Shown: positions 36,729-45,641, numbered from the stretch's first letter. The stretch is DNA of 64,000 nt from Nostoc linckia FACHB-104 (GCF_014696615.1 NZ_JACJQJ010000007.1:124001-188000), one strand, 5' to 3'. Notes: a model not told the origin generated them from the letters alone. Made by a program: numbers and translations.

Positions 36729-37760
36729 TTAGCGTGGTTTAATGCACTTAAGGCGATCGCAGCCTAAATGTTGAGTCATCATTGCAGATAACTGTTGAGA
36801 AGCTAAACCATCGATGTTTAATTCTCGCTTGATTTGCTCATATTCTTCTCCTTGCACTATCCTATTTGCCATTTGCTGAAATTGTGTCCAAGTTAAATCA
36901 CTTTCAACAAATGCTTTAGCGAGAGTAATTACTAATTCCTCATAATCATTATCTTCCAGCTTTGTCATCATCCGGTGTTCAATATGTAGCGAATCATCAA
37001 AACAGTAATACCAAGACTTTGGTTGCTGCTTGAGTACCGTTGAGAAAAAATCTTGTTGCTTAGAACGACTAACAGCGCGATCGCCTTCGCTACAAACCAT
37101 TAATATAGGAGCAGCAACAGAACTTGGGCCCTGTTTTAACAGCTTCTCTCCTAATTCCAGAAATATGCGTAATGCAGGAATCCGAAAACCTTTATAGCCA
37201 AAATTACCAGATGCGTCTTTGTTGAACCATTCAAAGTAAATTGGCAGAATTTTAATTAACCAATCGAATATTAACTGATGACTACCTAAATAAGGTGTGA
37301 ACAATAAAGCGCGATCAATTAACTGCGGATATTCTAAAGCTAACCAAGCTGCTAATGTTCCACCTGTTGACAATCCACCGACTACGACTTGATGACCTAA
37401 AGTTTGTGCAATCTCTAACCACTTCAGCACAAATTGTTGATAAGTTTGAATGTCTGTAGAAAGTGGTGGCGGATTTTGGCTATTCCATTCACCGGAGAGT
37501 CCATGACCAGGTTGTAAAGGAACTAAAACGTTATATCCTTTATTGAAAAAGGCTTTGCCAATTGGCTCAAATTGATAAGGCCCGGCTGTAAAGCCATGCA
37601 AAAATAGACAAACTTTTGAAGTGGAGTGAGGATGAACAAAAAATTTTGAACGACAAGCTTCGTTTTTGAGTCCAATTATAGACTCTGATTGATGAATTTC
37701 CTCAAGGATATCTGCTGTCTTCTGAATATTAATTGTCACGCTACTTTGCTCCAGATTCAA
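36729..37760 (-). CDS. Alpha/beta hydrolase (carboxylesterase-like)
   Basis: A 343-residue protein of the alpha/beta hydrolase fold. LFLHGFTAGP is the oxyanion region, GGLSTGGTLAAW contains the nucleophile Ser, SEGDRAVS the Asp, and LHIEHRM the His; the order is that of esterases and monoacylglycerol lipases. No signal peptide or membrane segment is present, so it is cytoplasmic. The substrate is unknown. A C-terminal extension of about 50 residues (QFQQMANRIVQGEEYEQI...) is outside the core fold. It is a single gene. Confidence 0.85.
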   Translation of the reverse strand: MNLEQSSVTINIQKTADILEEIHQSESIIGLKNEACRSKFFVHPHSTSKVCLFLHGFTAGPYQFEPIGKAFFNKGYNVLVPLQPGHGLSGEWNSQNPPPLSTDIQTYQQFVLKWLEIAQTLGHQVVVGGLSTGGTLAAWLALEYPQLIDRALLFTPYLGSHQLIFDWLIKILPIYFEWFNKDASGNFGYKGFRIPALRIFLELGEKLLKQGPSSVAAPILMVCSEGDRAVSRSKQQDFFSTVLKQQPKSWYYCFDDSLHIEHRMMTKLEDNDYEELVITLAKAFVESDLTWTQFQQMANRIVQGEEYEQIKRELNIDGLASQQLSAMMTQHLGCDRLKCIKPR

Positions 37761-38207
37761 AATTAATAATTCCCATAAATAAATTGAGGTGACTCAACAT
37801 TGTTGAGTCATTTTTTCACAAATCTTATTTTTGAATGTATTGCTGTAGAATTTACCGCAACAATATAAGCAGCTACATCCAACTAACGTAGTAATTTATT
37901 TGCAATTTGTAGCGACTGTCTTAAAAATCAAGCGATCGCAAAAGGGCTAATCACTAGACCTCTTAGACTAATTCTTTATGAGGCTGCATAGAATTAGATC
38001 CCCCCTAACCCCCCTTGAAAAAAGGGGGGAACTAGAAAAAATCTATCAAAGTCCCCCTTTTTAAGGGGGATTTAGGGGGATCAAGATATGTGCAACTTCA
38101 CATTATTACCTGCAACATCCCAATTTTACGGAATTCTTCTGATATATACTGTATAAAATATAAAAGTATAGAAAATTTGCGTATTTTAACGGAACTAAGC
38201 AAGCAAA
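37761..38207. other. Divergent promoter gap with MITE-like element
   Basis: About 450 bases between the hydrolase and the caspase gene. It contains an 86-base inverted-repeat element at 37997-38082, and a small hairpin CAACATTGTTG near 37795. No gene was seen. Confidence 0.45.
37997..38082. repeat. MITE-like inverted-repeat element
   Basis: It starts GATCCCCCCTAACCCCCCTT and ends AAGGGGGATTTAGGGGGATC, so the termini pair through about 20 bases with few mismatches. An internal run of CCCCTTGAAAAAAGGGGGGA forms a second hairpin. No ORF is inside. This class is common in cyanobacteria as a mobile miniature element. Confidence 0.75.
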
Positions 38208-39851
38208 ATGGCGAAATATGCGTTGCTGATTGGAGCTAGTGAGTATGAGTCTCAAAAAATAAATAACTTATCTGGTGTAGTCAAAGATATTGAAGCAATG
38301 CAGCGTGTTTTGCAGCATTCAGAAATAGGCGGGTTTGATGAAGTGAAATTTTTGTCTAATCCTGATTCCGATACCATGCGCTCAGAAATTGAGCAGTTGT
38401 TTATGGAAAAATGCCAGAAAGATGACGTAGTACTGCTTTATTTTTCTGGACATGGTTATAGAAATGAAGACGGAAGTTTATTTTTTCTCAGCCGCAACAC
38501 TCAAGTCAATCCTCAAGGTTTCCCCAGAATTGGTACAGCAGTAGATGCCAAATTTATCCATCAAAATTACATGAGTCGCAGCAAATCTAAGCGACAAGTA
38601 TTAATTCTTGACTGTTGCTTTAGCGGTGCTTTTGCAGAAGGGATGAGTGCCAAAGATATTGCTAATCTTAGTATTAAAAATGAAATTGGTGAGCAATTAG
38701 GTGGTGAAGGTAGAGCCGTGCTAACTTCATCAACAGCTACACAACAATCCTTTGAAGATTCAGGCGGCGGAGTTTACACCCGCTATTTGGTTGAGGGAAT
38801 TGAAAAAGGAGCCGCTGATAGTGACAATGATGGTGTGATTACAGTAGCTGAACTGCATGAATATGCCAAGCGCAAGGTGCAGGAAGCAAAACCAGCGATG
38901 AAGCCAGAAATTTTTGCAGTTAAAGAAGGTTATACAATTCGCCTCGCCAAAGCACCAGTAGGCGATCCGCAATTAGAGTATCGTAAAGAAGTTGAGCAAT
39001 GTGTAATAGATGGTGAAATATCTGAACTGGGACGCTTTATTCTGAATCTCAGACAAACGGAACTAGGGTTAACTTCAGAAGAAGTAAATGAGATAGAAAA
39101 TCAAGTTCTTAAACCATTCCGTGAGTTTCAGGAAAGCTTAAAAAAATATGAAAAAGCACTGACAGAGGTATTACAAAAGCAGCCAGATTTAAGTAATAGT
39201 AATCGTAAGTTATTAAAGCGATTACAGCAAATTCTCAAACTTCAAGATGAGGATATTGCAGTTATACATAATCGCTTGATTCCTCAGCAGTCAATTACGA
39301 CAAGTAACACTATTTCCCCGCAGCCAATCTCAACAATTGACACCAAAGAACCGAGTAAAGAAGACGATGACCTCAGTTCTGAAAAAGGCGTAGACTATAG
39401 CAAACTGCGCGACTTGCTAGCAGCAGGGAACTGGGAAAACGCTGATAATGAAACATATCTAGTGATGATTAAAGCTCTAGATAAGAAGAAAGGTGACTAC
39501 TTTTCGTCTGAAGAATTATTAAACTTCCCTTGTACCGACCTCCGCACGATTGACCGCCTATGGGTAAAATATAGCAATGGGCACTTTGGCTTCAGCGTTC
39601 AAAAGGAAATTTACTTAAGCGTTGGTGGTAAGCTAGACGGTAAGTATGACAAAGAAGACTTAGAAATATTTGGCAATAGCGTAGGATGGAGAGTGAATTG
39701 GAACTGGATAAGTTACACAGTAGTCAGTTTTGATACCTCAGCCCCAAGAGGACACTTACCCAATACACTTATGAAAGGAGGGGAGGTATCGGGGGTCTGG
39801 GGTCGTAAATGCTCTTCTCTCTTCTCTCGCATCGAGACTTGTAAAGTCTAA
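38208..39851 (+). CDS. Caspase-fold protease fused to a GUN4 domain (orthocaspase-GUN4)
   Basis: A 547-residue fusion. Residues 1-240 are a caspase (peptidase C14) domain with the His in FSGHG (His82) and the Cys in DCCFSG (Cys137). Residues about 255-355 form a helical middle segment with effector-associated-domain-like character. Residues about 395-547 are a GUN4 domain (DYSKLRDLLAAGNWENADNET, FPCTDLRTIDRLWVKYSNG, GWRVNWNW, FSRIETCK). GUN4 binds protoporphyrin and Mg-protoporphyrin and stimulates Mg-chelatase. A fused GUN4 suggests that a porphyrin or its breakdown could control the protease, but this is inference. No signal peptide; cytoplasmic. Confidence 0.85.
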   Translation: MAKYALLIGASEYESQKINNLSGVVKDIEAMQRVLQHSEIGGFDEVKFLSNPDSDTMRSEIEQLFMEKCQKDDVVLLYFSGHGYRNEDGSLFFLSRNTQVNPQGFPRIGTAVDAKFIHQNYMSRSKSKRQVLILDCCFSGAFAEGMSAKDIANLSIKNEIGEQLGGEGRAVLTSSTATQQSFEDSGGGVYTRYLVEGIEKGAADSDNDGVITVAELHEYAKRKVQEAKPAMKPEIFAVKEGYTIRLAKAPVGDPQLEYRKEVEQCVIDGEISELGRFILNLRQTELGLTSEEVNEIENQVLKPFREFQESLKKYEKALTEVLQKQPDLSNSNRKLLKRLQQILKLQDEDIAVIHNRLIPQQSITTSNTISPQPISTIDTKEPSKEDDDLSSEKGVDYSKLRDLLAAGNWENADNETYLVMIKALDKKKGDYFSSEELLNFPCTDLRTIDRLWVKYSNGHFGFSVQKEIYLSVGGKLDGKYDKEDLEIFGNSVGWRVNWNWISYTVVSFDTSAPRGHLPNTLMKGGEVSGVWGRKCSSLFSRIETCKV

Positions 39852-39893
39852 CATCTAAGGCTTTCCGAGATTTATCAAAGTAGTCCGTAGTCC

Positions 39894-39978
39894 GTAGGGT
39901 GTGTTATGCCGTAGGCTAACGCACCTTGAATTTTTGATGATGCGTCGGTGCGTTGCGCTGCGCGACAACACACCCTAC
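39894..39978. repeat. MITE-like element with 12-base terminal inverted repeats
   Basis: Starts GTAGGGTGTGTT and ends AACACACCCTAC, a perfect 12-base inverted repeat. The inside contains GGCTAACGCACC and GGTGCGTTGCGC, which pair again. No ORF is inside. The 5' word GTAGGG resembles the ends of the other palindromic elements. Confidence 0.75.
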
Positions 39979-40016
39979 ATTTAAATTTTTTAACAATTGA
40001 GTTACCAAGGTTACAA

Positions 40017-40178
40017 CATTAAGAACAAAACCTTGACCATTAAGAACAAAACCTTGACCATTAAGAACAAAACCTCAACCATTAAGAACAAAACCTCGAC
40101 CATTAAGAACAAAACCTCGACCATTAAGAACAAAACCTCGACCATTAAGAACAAAACCTTGACCATTAAGAATTAAAA
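40017..40178. repeat. 21-base tandem repeat, seven full copies plus a partial
   Basis: The unit is CATTAAGAACAAAACC followed by T(T/C)(G/A)AC. Copies begin at 40017, 40038, 40059, 40080, 40101, 40122 and 40143, with a partial eighth at 40164. Variation is limited to two bases per unit (TTG, TCA or TCG). No conserved spacer separates units, so it is not a CRISPR array. Confidence 0.9.
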
Positions 40179-40261
40179 TTCAAGCGATCGCTCTTTAGGA
40201 AAAACTTTTTGGTTTACTCTTAATCCCATTTCACTAAAACCCTAATACATATAGATTTCGC

Positions 40262-40330
40262 GTAGGGGCAAGGCATTGCCGTGCCCTCTAGAATATATTG
40301 ATGTGTCGCAAACATTATTTAAATTGGTAT
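40262..40330 (-). repeat. Interspersed 69-base repeat with palindromic end, copy B
   Basis: The reverse complement of this stretch aligns with 28069-28137 over its whole length, with scattered substitutions. It contains the GGGCAAGGCA/TGCCGTGCCC arms (40266-40286), which pair except for one A-G mismatch. Confidence 0.8.
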
Positions 40331-40472
40331 AAAATAACACTCAATATTTAAATTCAGAGAAATCACGGGCATAAATAAAAAAATATGTAAAAAAAATTGC
40401 TATTTTTGCTGAACTAGAATTTAGCTCAATTGAGGCAAACTAGCTATAGAAATGTCTTAAAGGAGTAAATAT

Positions 40473-40868
40473 ATGACTCGCAAGAAACGTACATCCCGGA
40501 TTCTACAAAAAGCTGAGTTTAGAGTCGCTGGAATCAAAGCTATTGATCCAAACATAGCATTTGATGATAATTACAACTTACAAAATCTGACTCAATTAAT
40601 ACAGCAGTTTCACAGTATGCTTGATGAATATAATGATTCTATGGCTGTAATTGAATCTTCTAGAACCAAGCTTGACGAGATGGAAAAAATCATCGGTAAT
40701 ATTTCCGATAAAATGCTGGCTGGGGTTGGTTTTAAGTATGGCAAAGACAGCAATGAATATGAACTTGCTGGTGGCGTTAAACTAAGCGAACGTACTCGCA
40801 AAAGCAGATTAACCCGCTTAAAAAATAGCGCAGAGAAAACAGCAGATAATAATGTAGTAACAGCCTAG
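40473..40868 (+). CDS. Basic helical protein, unknown function
   Basis: A 131-residue soluble protein with a strong ribosome binding site (AAAGGAG, 8 bases before the ATG). The N-terminus is highly basic (MTRKKRTSRILQKAEFR), the middle is helical (about 35-85, possible coiled coil), and the C-terminus is again basic (LSERTRKSRLTRLKN). The basic ends suggest nucleic-acid or ribosome contact, but no known domain was found. It lies between repeats, which suggests an accessory gene. Confidence 0.65.
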   Translation: MTRKKRTSRILQKAEFRVAGIKAIDPNIAFDDNYNLQNLTQLIQQFHSMLDEYNDSMAVIESSRTKLDEMEKIIGNISDKMLAGVGFKYGKDSNEYELAGGVKLSERTRKSRLTRLKNSAEKTADNNVVTA

Positions 40869-40948
40869 CACCACAAGGCGGAAGTCAAAAGTCAAAAGTC
40901 AAAAGTCAAAAATATTACGTGGGGTGGGCAATACCCACCTACAGTATT

Positions 40949-41036
40949 GTAGGTTGGGTTGAGGAACGAAACCCAACATTTATCCGGACGTTGGGCATCC
41001 GGGCGTTGGGTTTTGCAAAGCCTCAACCCAACCTAC
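40949..41036. repeat. MITE-like element with perfect 16-base terminal inverted repeats
   Basis: Starts GTAGGTTGGGTTGAGG and ends CCTCAACCCAACCTAC, exact reverse complements. The inside contains GAAACCCAACA and GTTGGGTTTTG, extending the stem. No ORF is inside. It lies between two codirectional genes. Confidence 0.85.
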
Positions 41037-41147
41037 GTCTTAGATTTTTTCAATAATCAAATTCAGATTTTTATAATTTATCACCGTACTTTGGTAGAGT
41101 AATTTTAACCAAGCTAGAATTACTAGACAATCCAGAGCATCACAACT

Positions 41148-44100
41148 ATGAAAGTTATTCATGGCACCTGGATACCAAATGCGGCATCTGACTTTATTCA
41201 GCCAGGGTCTTTTTATTTGTGGATAGAAACCCCGATAGTCAAAAAAAGTCGTGCTAATCAGCAAAATATTCATCCTGGACACCTAGCAAAAGCTGAATTA
41301 ATTGCTTTTTTAACGCAAGCTTTAGGGTTGAAAGAATCACCTAATCAATTAAGTCAACGCATATCGCCTAAATATTTTGCTCTACCTACTGTTGATAATA
41401 AGCCATTACCCTCACCAGAATTAATCAAGTATCTGGAAGTAGAAATTCCCGAAGAATATGAGGATTTCCAATATTGGCAGGTGGATTGTTATGAAACGGT
41501 CATATCTGCTAAGACAGAAAAAGTAAATAATATTATCAAACTGCTCAAGGATATCCATTTTTTAGCGCTACATAATGCCGATGAAGTGCAACTCGGTTCG
41601 GATTTGTTGTTTTGGTATCACTATACCCAAGCCTTTAAGCAAGTAATCCTCAAAGACCAATATATTCCAGCGCTGAAATATCGAGAGTTAGAAGCAGCAA
41701 AAACTAAGAAGAAAAGCAAATCATCAACTGCACAAGCATTTGAAATTTACGCCACTTGGGAAATTATCTCTGTTGCCTACGAAGAAAATATTAAAAAGTA
41801 TATTGATTATATGCCGCTGATTTGTGTGGCAGGTGCGACAACATCAGGCGATAGCATTGAGTTTTTTGATCAAGAAACATTATTACGTCATTTTTCTGAG
41901 TCTATCCTGACAAATATAGTTACCCATACAGCTTCTACAGCCGCTTTTGATAAACAAATTGCAGATTCTCTAGTTGAATATTCTTTTTATCCCCATCGAC
42001 ATAACCCCTTAAAAACAAATCAAGCTTTTGCAGAATATCAGCAATGGCTAGCATGGAAAACTAAAATTACCCGCACCCAAGCTGATGCTGCTTTTCATCT
42101 TTGCTTCCAGTTACATTCTCCTCAAGCTGAAGCAATAGATAATTGGCAAATGCAATTTTTGGTAGCCAGTAAACAAGACCCTTCCCTAAAGCTGGATTTG
42201 TCAGATTACTGGACTATGAATAAAACAGCTAAAACGGCAATACATAAACAATATGGGAAAGATTTTGAAACTCATTTGCTGCTGAATTTAGGTTATGCAG
42301 CGCGGATGTATCCTAAATTATGGCAGGGATTGGAAACGGATCAGCCAAGGGGAATGCAACTCACTTTAGAAGAGGCTTTTGCTTTCCTCCAAGAAAGTGC
42401 TTGGGTATTAGAAGATGCTGGTTTTAAAGTGATTGTACCTGCTTGGTATACTCCCGCAGGTCGTCGGCGTGCGAAAATTCGCCTCAAAGCTTCAGGTAAA
42501 AAATTAGCACCAACAAAAGGTGAAACTACAAGCTATTTTGGTTTAAATTCCCTGGTACAGTATGAATATGAATTGGCAATTGGTGAGCAAGTTGTCACAC
42601 CCCAAGAATGGGAACAATTAATTAATGCTAAGGCTCCTTTGGTGCATTTTCGCGGTCAATGGATGGAATTAGACCGAGATAAAATGCAGCAATTGTTGGA
42701 ATTTTGGCAATCTCATGGTGATGAACAGCCAGAGATGAATTTGCTGGAATTTTTGCAACGTAGTGCGGAAGCTGGGGACGAGTGGGAAATTGAACATGAT
42801 GATGTTTTAGCGGAAATGATGGCAAAGCTGCAAGATAAAACCCAGCTAGAACCAATTTCTGAACAATTAAATCTGCAAGGTAATTTGCGCGAGTACCAAA
42901 AGCGTGGTGTTTCTTGGTTGCAATATTTAGAGAAATTGGGATTAAATGGCTGTCTCGCAGACGATATGGGTTTAGGTAAATCCGTACAGGTAATAGCGAG
43001 GCTGGTACAGGAGAAGCAAGGACAACGGGGTGATTTACCGCCTACATTATTAATCGCGCCTACTTCCGTTGTTGGGAATTGGCAAAAAGAAATTGCCAAA
43101 TTTGCGCCACATTTAACAAGTATGGTGCATCATGGGAGCGATCGCACTCAAGAGTCCGCAGATTTCAAAGCCGCTTGTCTTCAGCATGATGTTGTCATTA
43201 CTTCCTTTACCTTGGCTCGCAAAGATGAGAAGCTACTCAACAGTGTGGAATGGCATCGTCTGGTTTTAGATGAGGCGCAAAATATCAAAAATCCCAAAGC
43301 AGCGCAAACTAAAGCAATTCTTAAACTCTCCGCCAAACATCGACTCGCTTTGACAGGAACTCCGGTAGAAAACCGTTTACTAGATTTATGGTCGATTTTT
43401 AATTTTCTCAATCCTGGTTACTTGGGTAAAGAAGCGCAATTTCGTAAATCATTTGAAATTCCCATTCAAAAAGATAACGATCGCGTCAAATCAGTTACCC
43501 TGAAGAAATTAGTCGAGCCTTTAATTTTACGTCGGGTGAAAACTGATCAATCGATCATCAACGATTTACCCGATAAAGTTGAACAAATCCTCTACACCAA
43601 CTTAACTAAAGAACAAGCCTCACTTTATGAAGTGGTGGTGAAAGATGTTGAAGAACAATTGCAAAAGGCTGAAGGAATCCAACGCAAAGGATTAATCCTT
43701 TCTACCTTAATGAAATTGAAACAGATTTGTAATCACCCAGCCCAATTTTTACAGGATAACAGCGAATTTTCCCCAGAGCGATCGCACAAACTAAGCCGAT
43801 TATCGGAAATGGTAGAAGAAGCGATTTCCGAAGGCGAAAGTTTACTTATCTTCAGCCAGTTTACCGAAGTCTGCGAAAACATCGAAAAACATCTTAAACA
43901 CAACCTGCATTGCAATACTTATTACCTGCATGGTGGTACAAACCGCAAACGCCGGGAACAGATGATTACCGAATTTCAAGAACCAGATACAGAACCATCT
44001 GTGTTTATTCTTTCTCTGAAAGCAGGTGGTGTCGGGATTACACTCACCAAAGCCAATCATGTATTCCATTTTGATAGATGGTGGAACCCAGCAGTTGAGA

Positions 44101-44324
44101 ACCAAGCAACAGATAGAGCTTTTCGGATTGGTCAAAAAAAGAATGTTTTTGTGCATAAGTTTGTGGCAATTGGCACTCTAGAAGAGAAAATTGACCAAAT
44201 GATTGAAGATAAGAAAAAACTCTCATCTGCTGTTGTCGGAAGTGATGAATCTTGGCTCACGGAACTGGATAACGAAGCTTTTAAACAACTTATCGCCTTA
44301 AATAAAAGCGCAATTTTGGAGTAA
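41148..44324 (+). CDS. SNF2-family (SWI2/SNF2) DEAD/DEAH-box helicase
   Basis: A 1058-residue protein. Residues about 1-570 are an N-terminal region typical of bacterial HepA-like SNF2 proteins (SNF2-associated region). The helicase core starts at LREYQKRGVSWLQYL; Walker A is ADDMGLGKS near 603-611, DEAQ near 707-710, and LTGTPVENR near 734. The second lobe has LKAGGVGITLTKANHV and the last motif ATDRAFRIGQ. It uses ATP to move along double-stranded DNA or to remodel protein-DNA complexes, not to unwind. The SWIM zinc-finger gene starts 5 bases after its stop, so the two are translated together and probably work as a pair. Confidence 0.9.
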   Translation: MKVIHGTWIPNAASDFIQPGSFYLWIETPIVKKSRANQQNIHPGHLAKAELIAFLTQALGLKESPNQLSQRISPKYFALPTVDNKPLPSPELIKYLEVEIPEEYEDFQYWQVDCYETVISAKTEKVNNIIKLLKDIHFLALHNADEVQLGSDLLFWYHYTQAFKQVILKDQYIPALKYRELEAAKTKKKSKSSTAQAFEIYATWEIISVAYEENIKKYIDYMPLICVAGATTSGDSIEFFDQETLLRHFSESILTNIVTHTASTAAFDKQIADSLVEYSFYPHRHNPLKTNQAFAEYQQWLAWKTKITRTQADAAFHLCFQLHSPQAEAIDNWQMQFLVASKQDPSLKLDLSDYWTMNKTAKTAIHKQYGKDFETHLLLNLGYAARMYPKLWQGLETDQPRGMQLTLEEAFAFLQESAWVLEDAGFKVIVPAWYTPAGRRRAKIRLKASGKKLAPTKGETTSYFGLNSLVQYEYELAIGEQVVTPQEWEQLINAKAPLVHFRGQWMELDRDKMQQLLEFWQSHGDEQPEMNLLEFLQRSAEAGDEWEIEHDDVLAEMMAKLQDKTQLEPISEQLNLQGNLREYQKRGVSWLQYLEKLGLNGCLADDMGLGKSVQVIARLVQEKQGQRGDLPPTLLIAPTSVVGNWQKEIAKFAPHLTSMVHHGSDRTQESADFKAACLQHDVVITSFTLARKDEKLLNSVEWHRLVLDEAQNIKNPKAAQTKAILKLSAKHRLALTGTPVENRLLDLWSIFNFLNPGYLGKEAQFRKSFEIPIQKDNDRVKSVTLKKLVEPLILRRVKTDQSIINDLPDKVEQILYTNLTKEQASLYEVVVKDVEEQLQKAEGIQRKGLILSTLMKLKQICNHPAQFLQDNSEFSPERSHKLSRLSEMVEEAISEGESLLIFSQFTEVCENIEKHLKHNLHCNTYYLHGGTNRKRREQMITEFQEPDTEPSVFILSLKAGGVGITLTKANHVFHFDRWWNPAVENQATDRAFRIGQKKNVFVHKFVAIGTLEEKIDQMIEDKKKLSSAVVGSDESWLTELDNEAFKQLIALNKSAILE

Positions 44325-44329
44325 ACCTC

Positions 44330-45169
44330 ATGGCTAAATTTAGCAGAACTTGGTGGGGCGATCGCTTTATTCAAGCATTAGAACAATTTACCGATGATGG
44401 ACGACTGCAACGCGGACGTTCCTATGCTCGTAATGGTAAAGTTTTAAATTTTGAAGTAGAGAAAAATAAAATTACAGCTAAAGTTAAAGGTTCGATTAAT
44501 CCCTACTTTGGAGTTTACAAAGAACCGACTTATAACATATCAATTGAAATTACACCCATTGCCAAAAATCGCTGGAGTGAAGCAATACAAAAGCTTTCTT
44601 CAAAAGCCAGTATTGTTTCGCGGTTGCTAATTAACGAAGTCCCAGAAAATATAGAAGATACTTTTGCTGACTTGGGATTACATTTATTACCCCACAGCAG
44701 CAAAGATTTTAAAACCAAATGTTCTTGTCCAGATTATGCCAATCCTTGCAAGCATATCGCGGGAGTTTATTATTTAGTTGCTTCGCAATTAGATGAAAAC
44801 CCATTTCTCTTGTTTGAATTGCGGGGATTATCCAAAACAGAACTGCAAGCAAAGCTGGCTGAGTCAAATTTAGGTAAAGCGCTATCGGAAGAACTGAATA
44901 CGAAGGAGATTCCTTTAGAATTATCAACTTCGCTATATACAAAATTAGAAAAGCAAGCTATTGCACAAAAGCCTAGCGTGAGGGAATTTTGGTTAGGGAC
45001 GAAGCGATTACCACAAACAATTGAAGTAGGTAGTCAAAGCGGAGTGTCAGCAATTTTGGTGAAGAAGCAAGGAGATTTTCCAGCTTTTTGGCGCAAGGAT
45101 AATTCTTTTATTGAAACGATGGAGGAGTTATATCAAAGGGTGAAGACGAAAAATCAGAATATTATTTGA
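44330..45169 (+). CDS. SWIM zinc-finger protein
   Basis: A 279-residue protein. A SWIM-type zinc finger CSCPDYANPCKH (about 131-143; CxCx7CxH) lies in the middle; this motif binds DNA or proteins and is often fused or paired with SNF2 proteins. The N-terminal 100 residues (GDRFIQALEQFTDDGRLQRGRSYARNGKVLNFE) are the family's usual lead-in. It follows the SNF2 gene with a 5-base gap. No membrane segment. It probably targets the SNF2 motor to DNA; the actual substrate is unknown. Confidence 0.88.
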   Translation: MAKFSRTWWGDRFIQALEQFTDDGRLQRGRSYARNGKVLNFEVEKNKITAKVKGSINPYFGVYKEPTYNISIEITPIAKNRWSEAIQKLSSKASIVSRLLINEVPENIEDTFADLGLHLLPHSSKDFKTKCSCPDYANPCKHIAGVYYLVASQLDENPFLLFELRGLSKTELQAKLAESNLGKALSEELNTKEIPLELSTSLYTKLEKQAIAQKPSVREFWLGTKRLPQTIEVGSQSGVSAILVKKQGDFPAFWRKDNSFIETMEELYQRVKTKNQNII

Positions 45170-45431
45170 GGAAGGTTCACGCAGAGACGCAGAGGCGCGG
45201 AGAGGAAGAAAAAAGTTATTGGATAATTACGAATTACAGTCACCACCTATTTATCCAGAGGATACTGCACCAGATATAAAATTCGGCAGGAATTAATAGG
45301 GATTTCTCAATCGAAAAATAAAAAAGCGATCGCTTTGTCTAGCATTTTTGGAAAGTTATATTAAATACATACCTTCAATCTATCCTCAATAGCCATGTTA
45401 ATATTAATCCAAATCAATTTGAAGGAATAAT
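45170..45431. other. Intergenic gap with ACGCAGAG-type repeat
   Basis: About 260 bases. At 45175-45206 there is the widespread bacterial word TTCACGCAGAGACGCAGAGG, tandem-like. No hairpin with T-run. Confidence 0.45.
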
Positions 45432-45641
45432 ATGACAGAACTTAATCTTGACGAAGAGAAAATTAAGCAACTATTTAAAAGCGCACTTATCGAAGTAATT
45501 CAAGAACAGAAAGAAGCATTCTCTGATTTGTTAGCAGAAATTATCGAAGACATAGCTTTAGAAAAAGCCATCAAAGAAGGTGAAGATACAGAATCAGTCA
45601 GCCGAGAGGCAATTTTTAAGATTTTGGGCAATAAGGGATAA
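45432..45641 (+). CDS. Small acidic protein, antitoxin-like, no partner toxin found
   Basis: A 69-residue acidic, helical protein (MTELNLDEEKIKQLFKSALIEV, FSDLLAEIIEDIALEKAIKEGEDTESVSREAIFKIL). The C-terminal segment EDIALEKAIKEGEDTESVSREAIF matches the pattern of small cyanobacterial antitoxins that precede RelE/ParE or PIN toxins. No toxin follows; the next gene is on the other strand. Ribosome binding site GAAGGA precedes the ATG. The antitoxin label is by resemblance only. Confidence 0.55.
   Translation: MTELNLDEEKIKQLFKSALIEVIQEQKEAFSDLLAEIIEDIALEKAIKEGEDTESVSREAIFKILGNKG

Larger units (their letters stand above)
39852..40472. other. Repeat-rich intergenic region
   Basis: About 620 bases after the caspase-GUN4 gene without a convincing gene. 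It holds a MITE-like element (39894-39978), seven-and-a-half copies of a 21-base tandem repeat (40017-40178), and a dispersed repeat with a palindromic core (40262-40330). A TTG-started frame through the tandem repeats is discussed as a finding, not accepted as a gene. Confidence 0.6.

Noticed and set aside
40017-40178. Possible CRISPR array
   Set aside because: Units are directly adjacent 21-base copies without spacers, and no cas genes are near.
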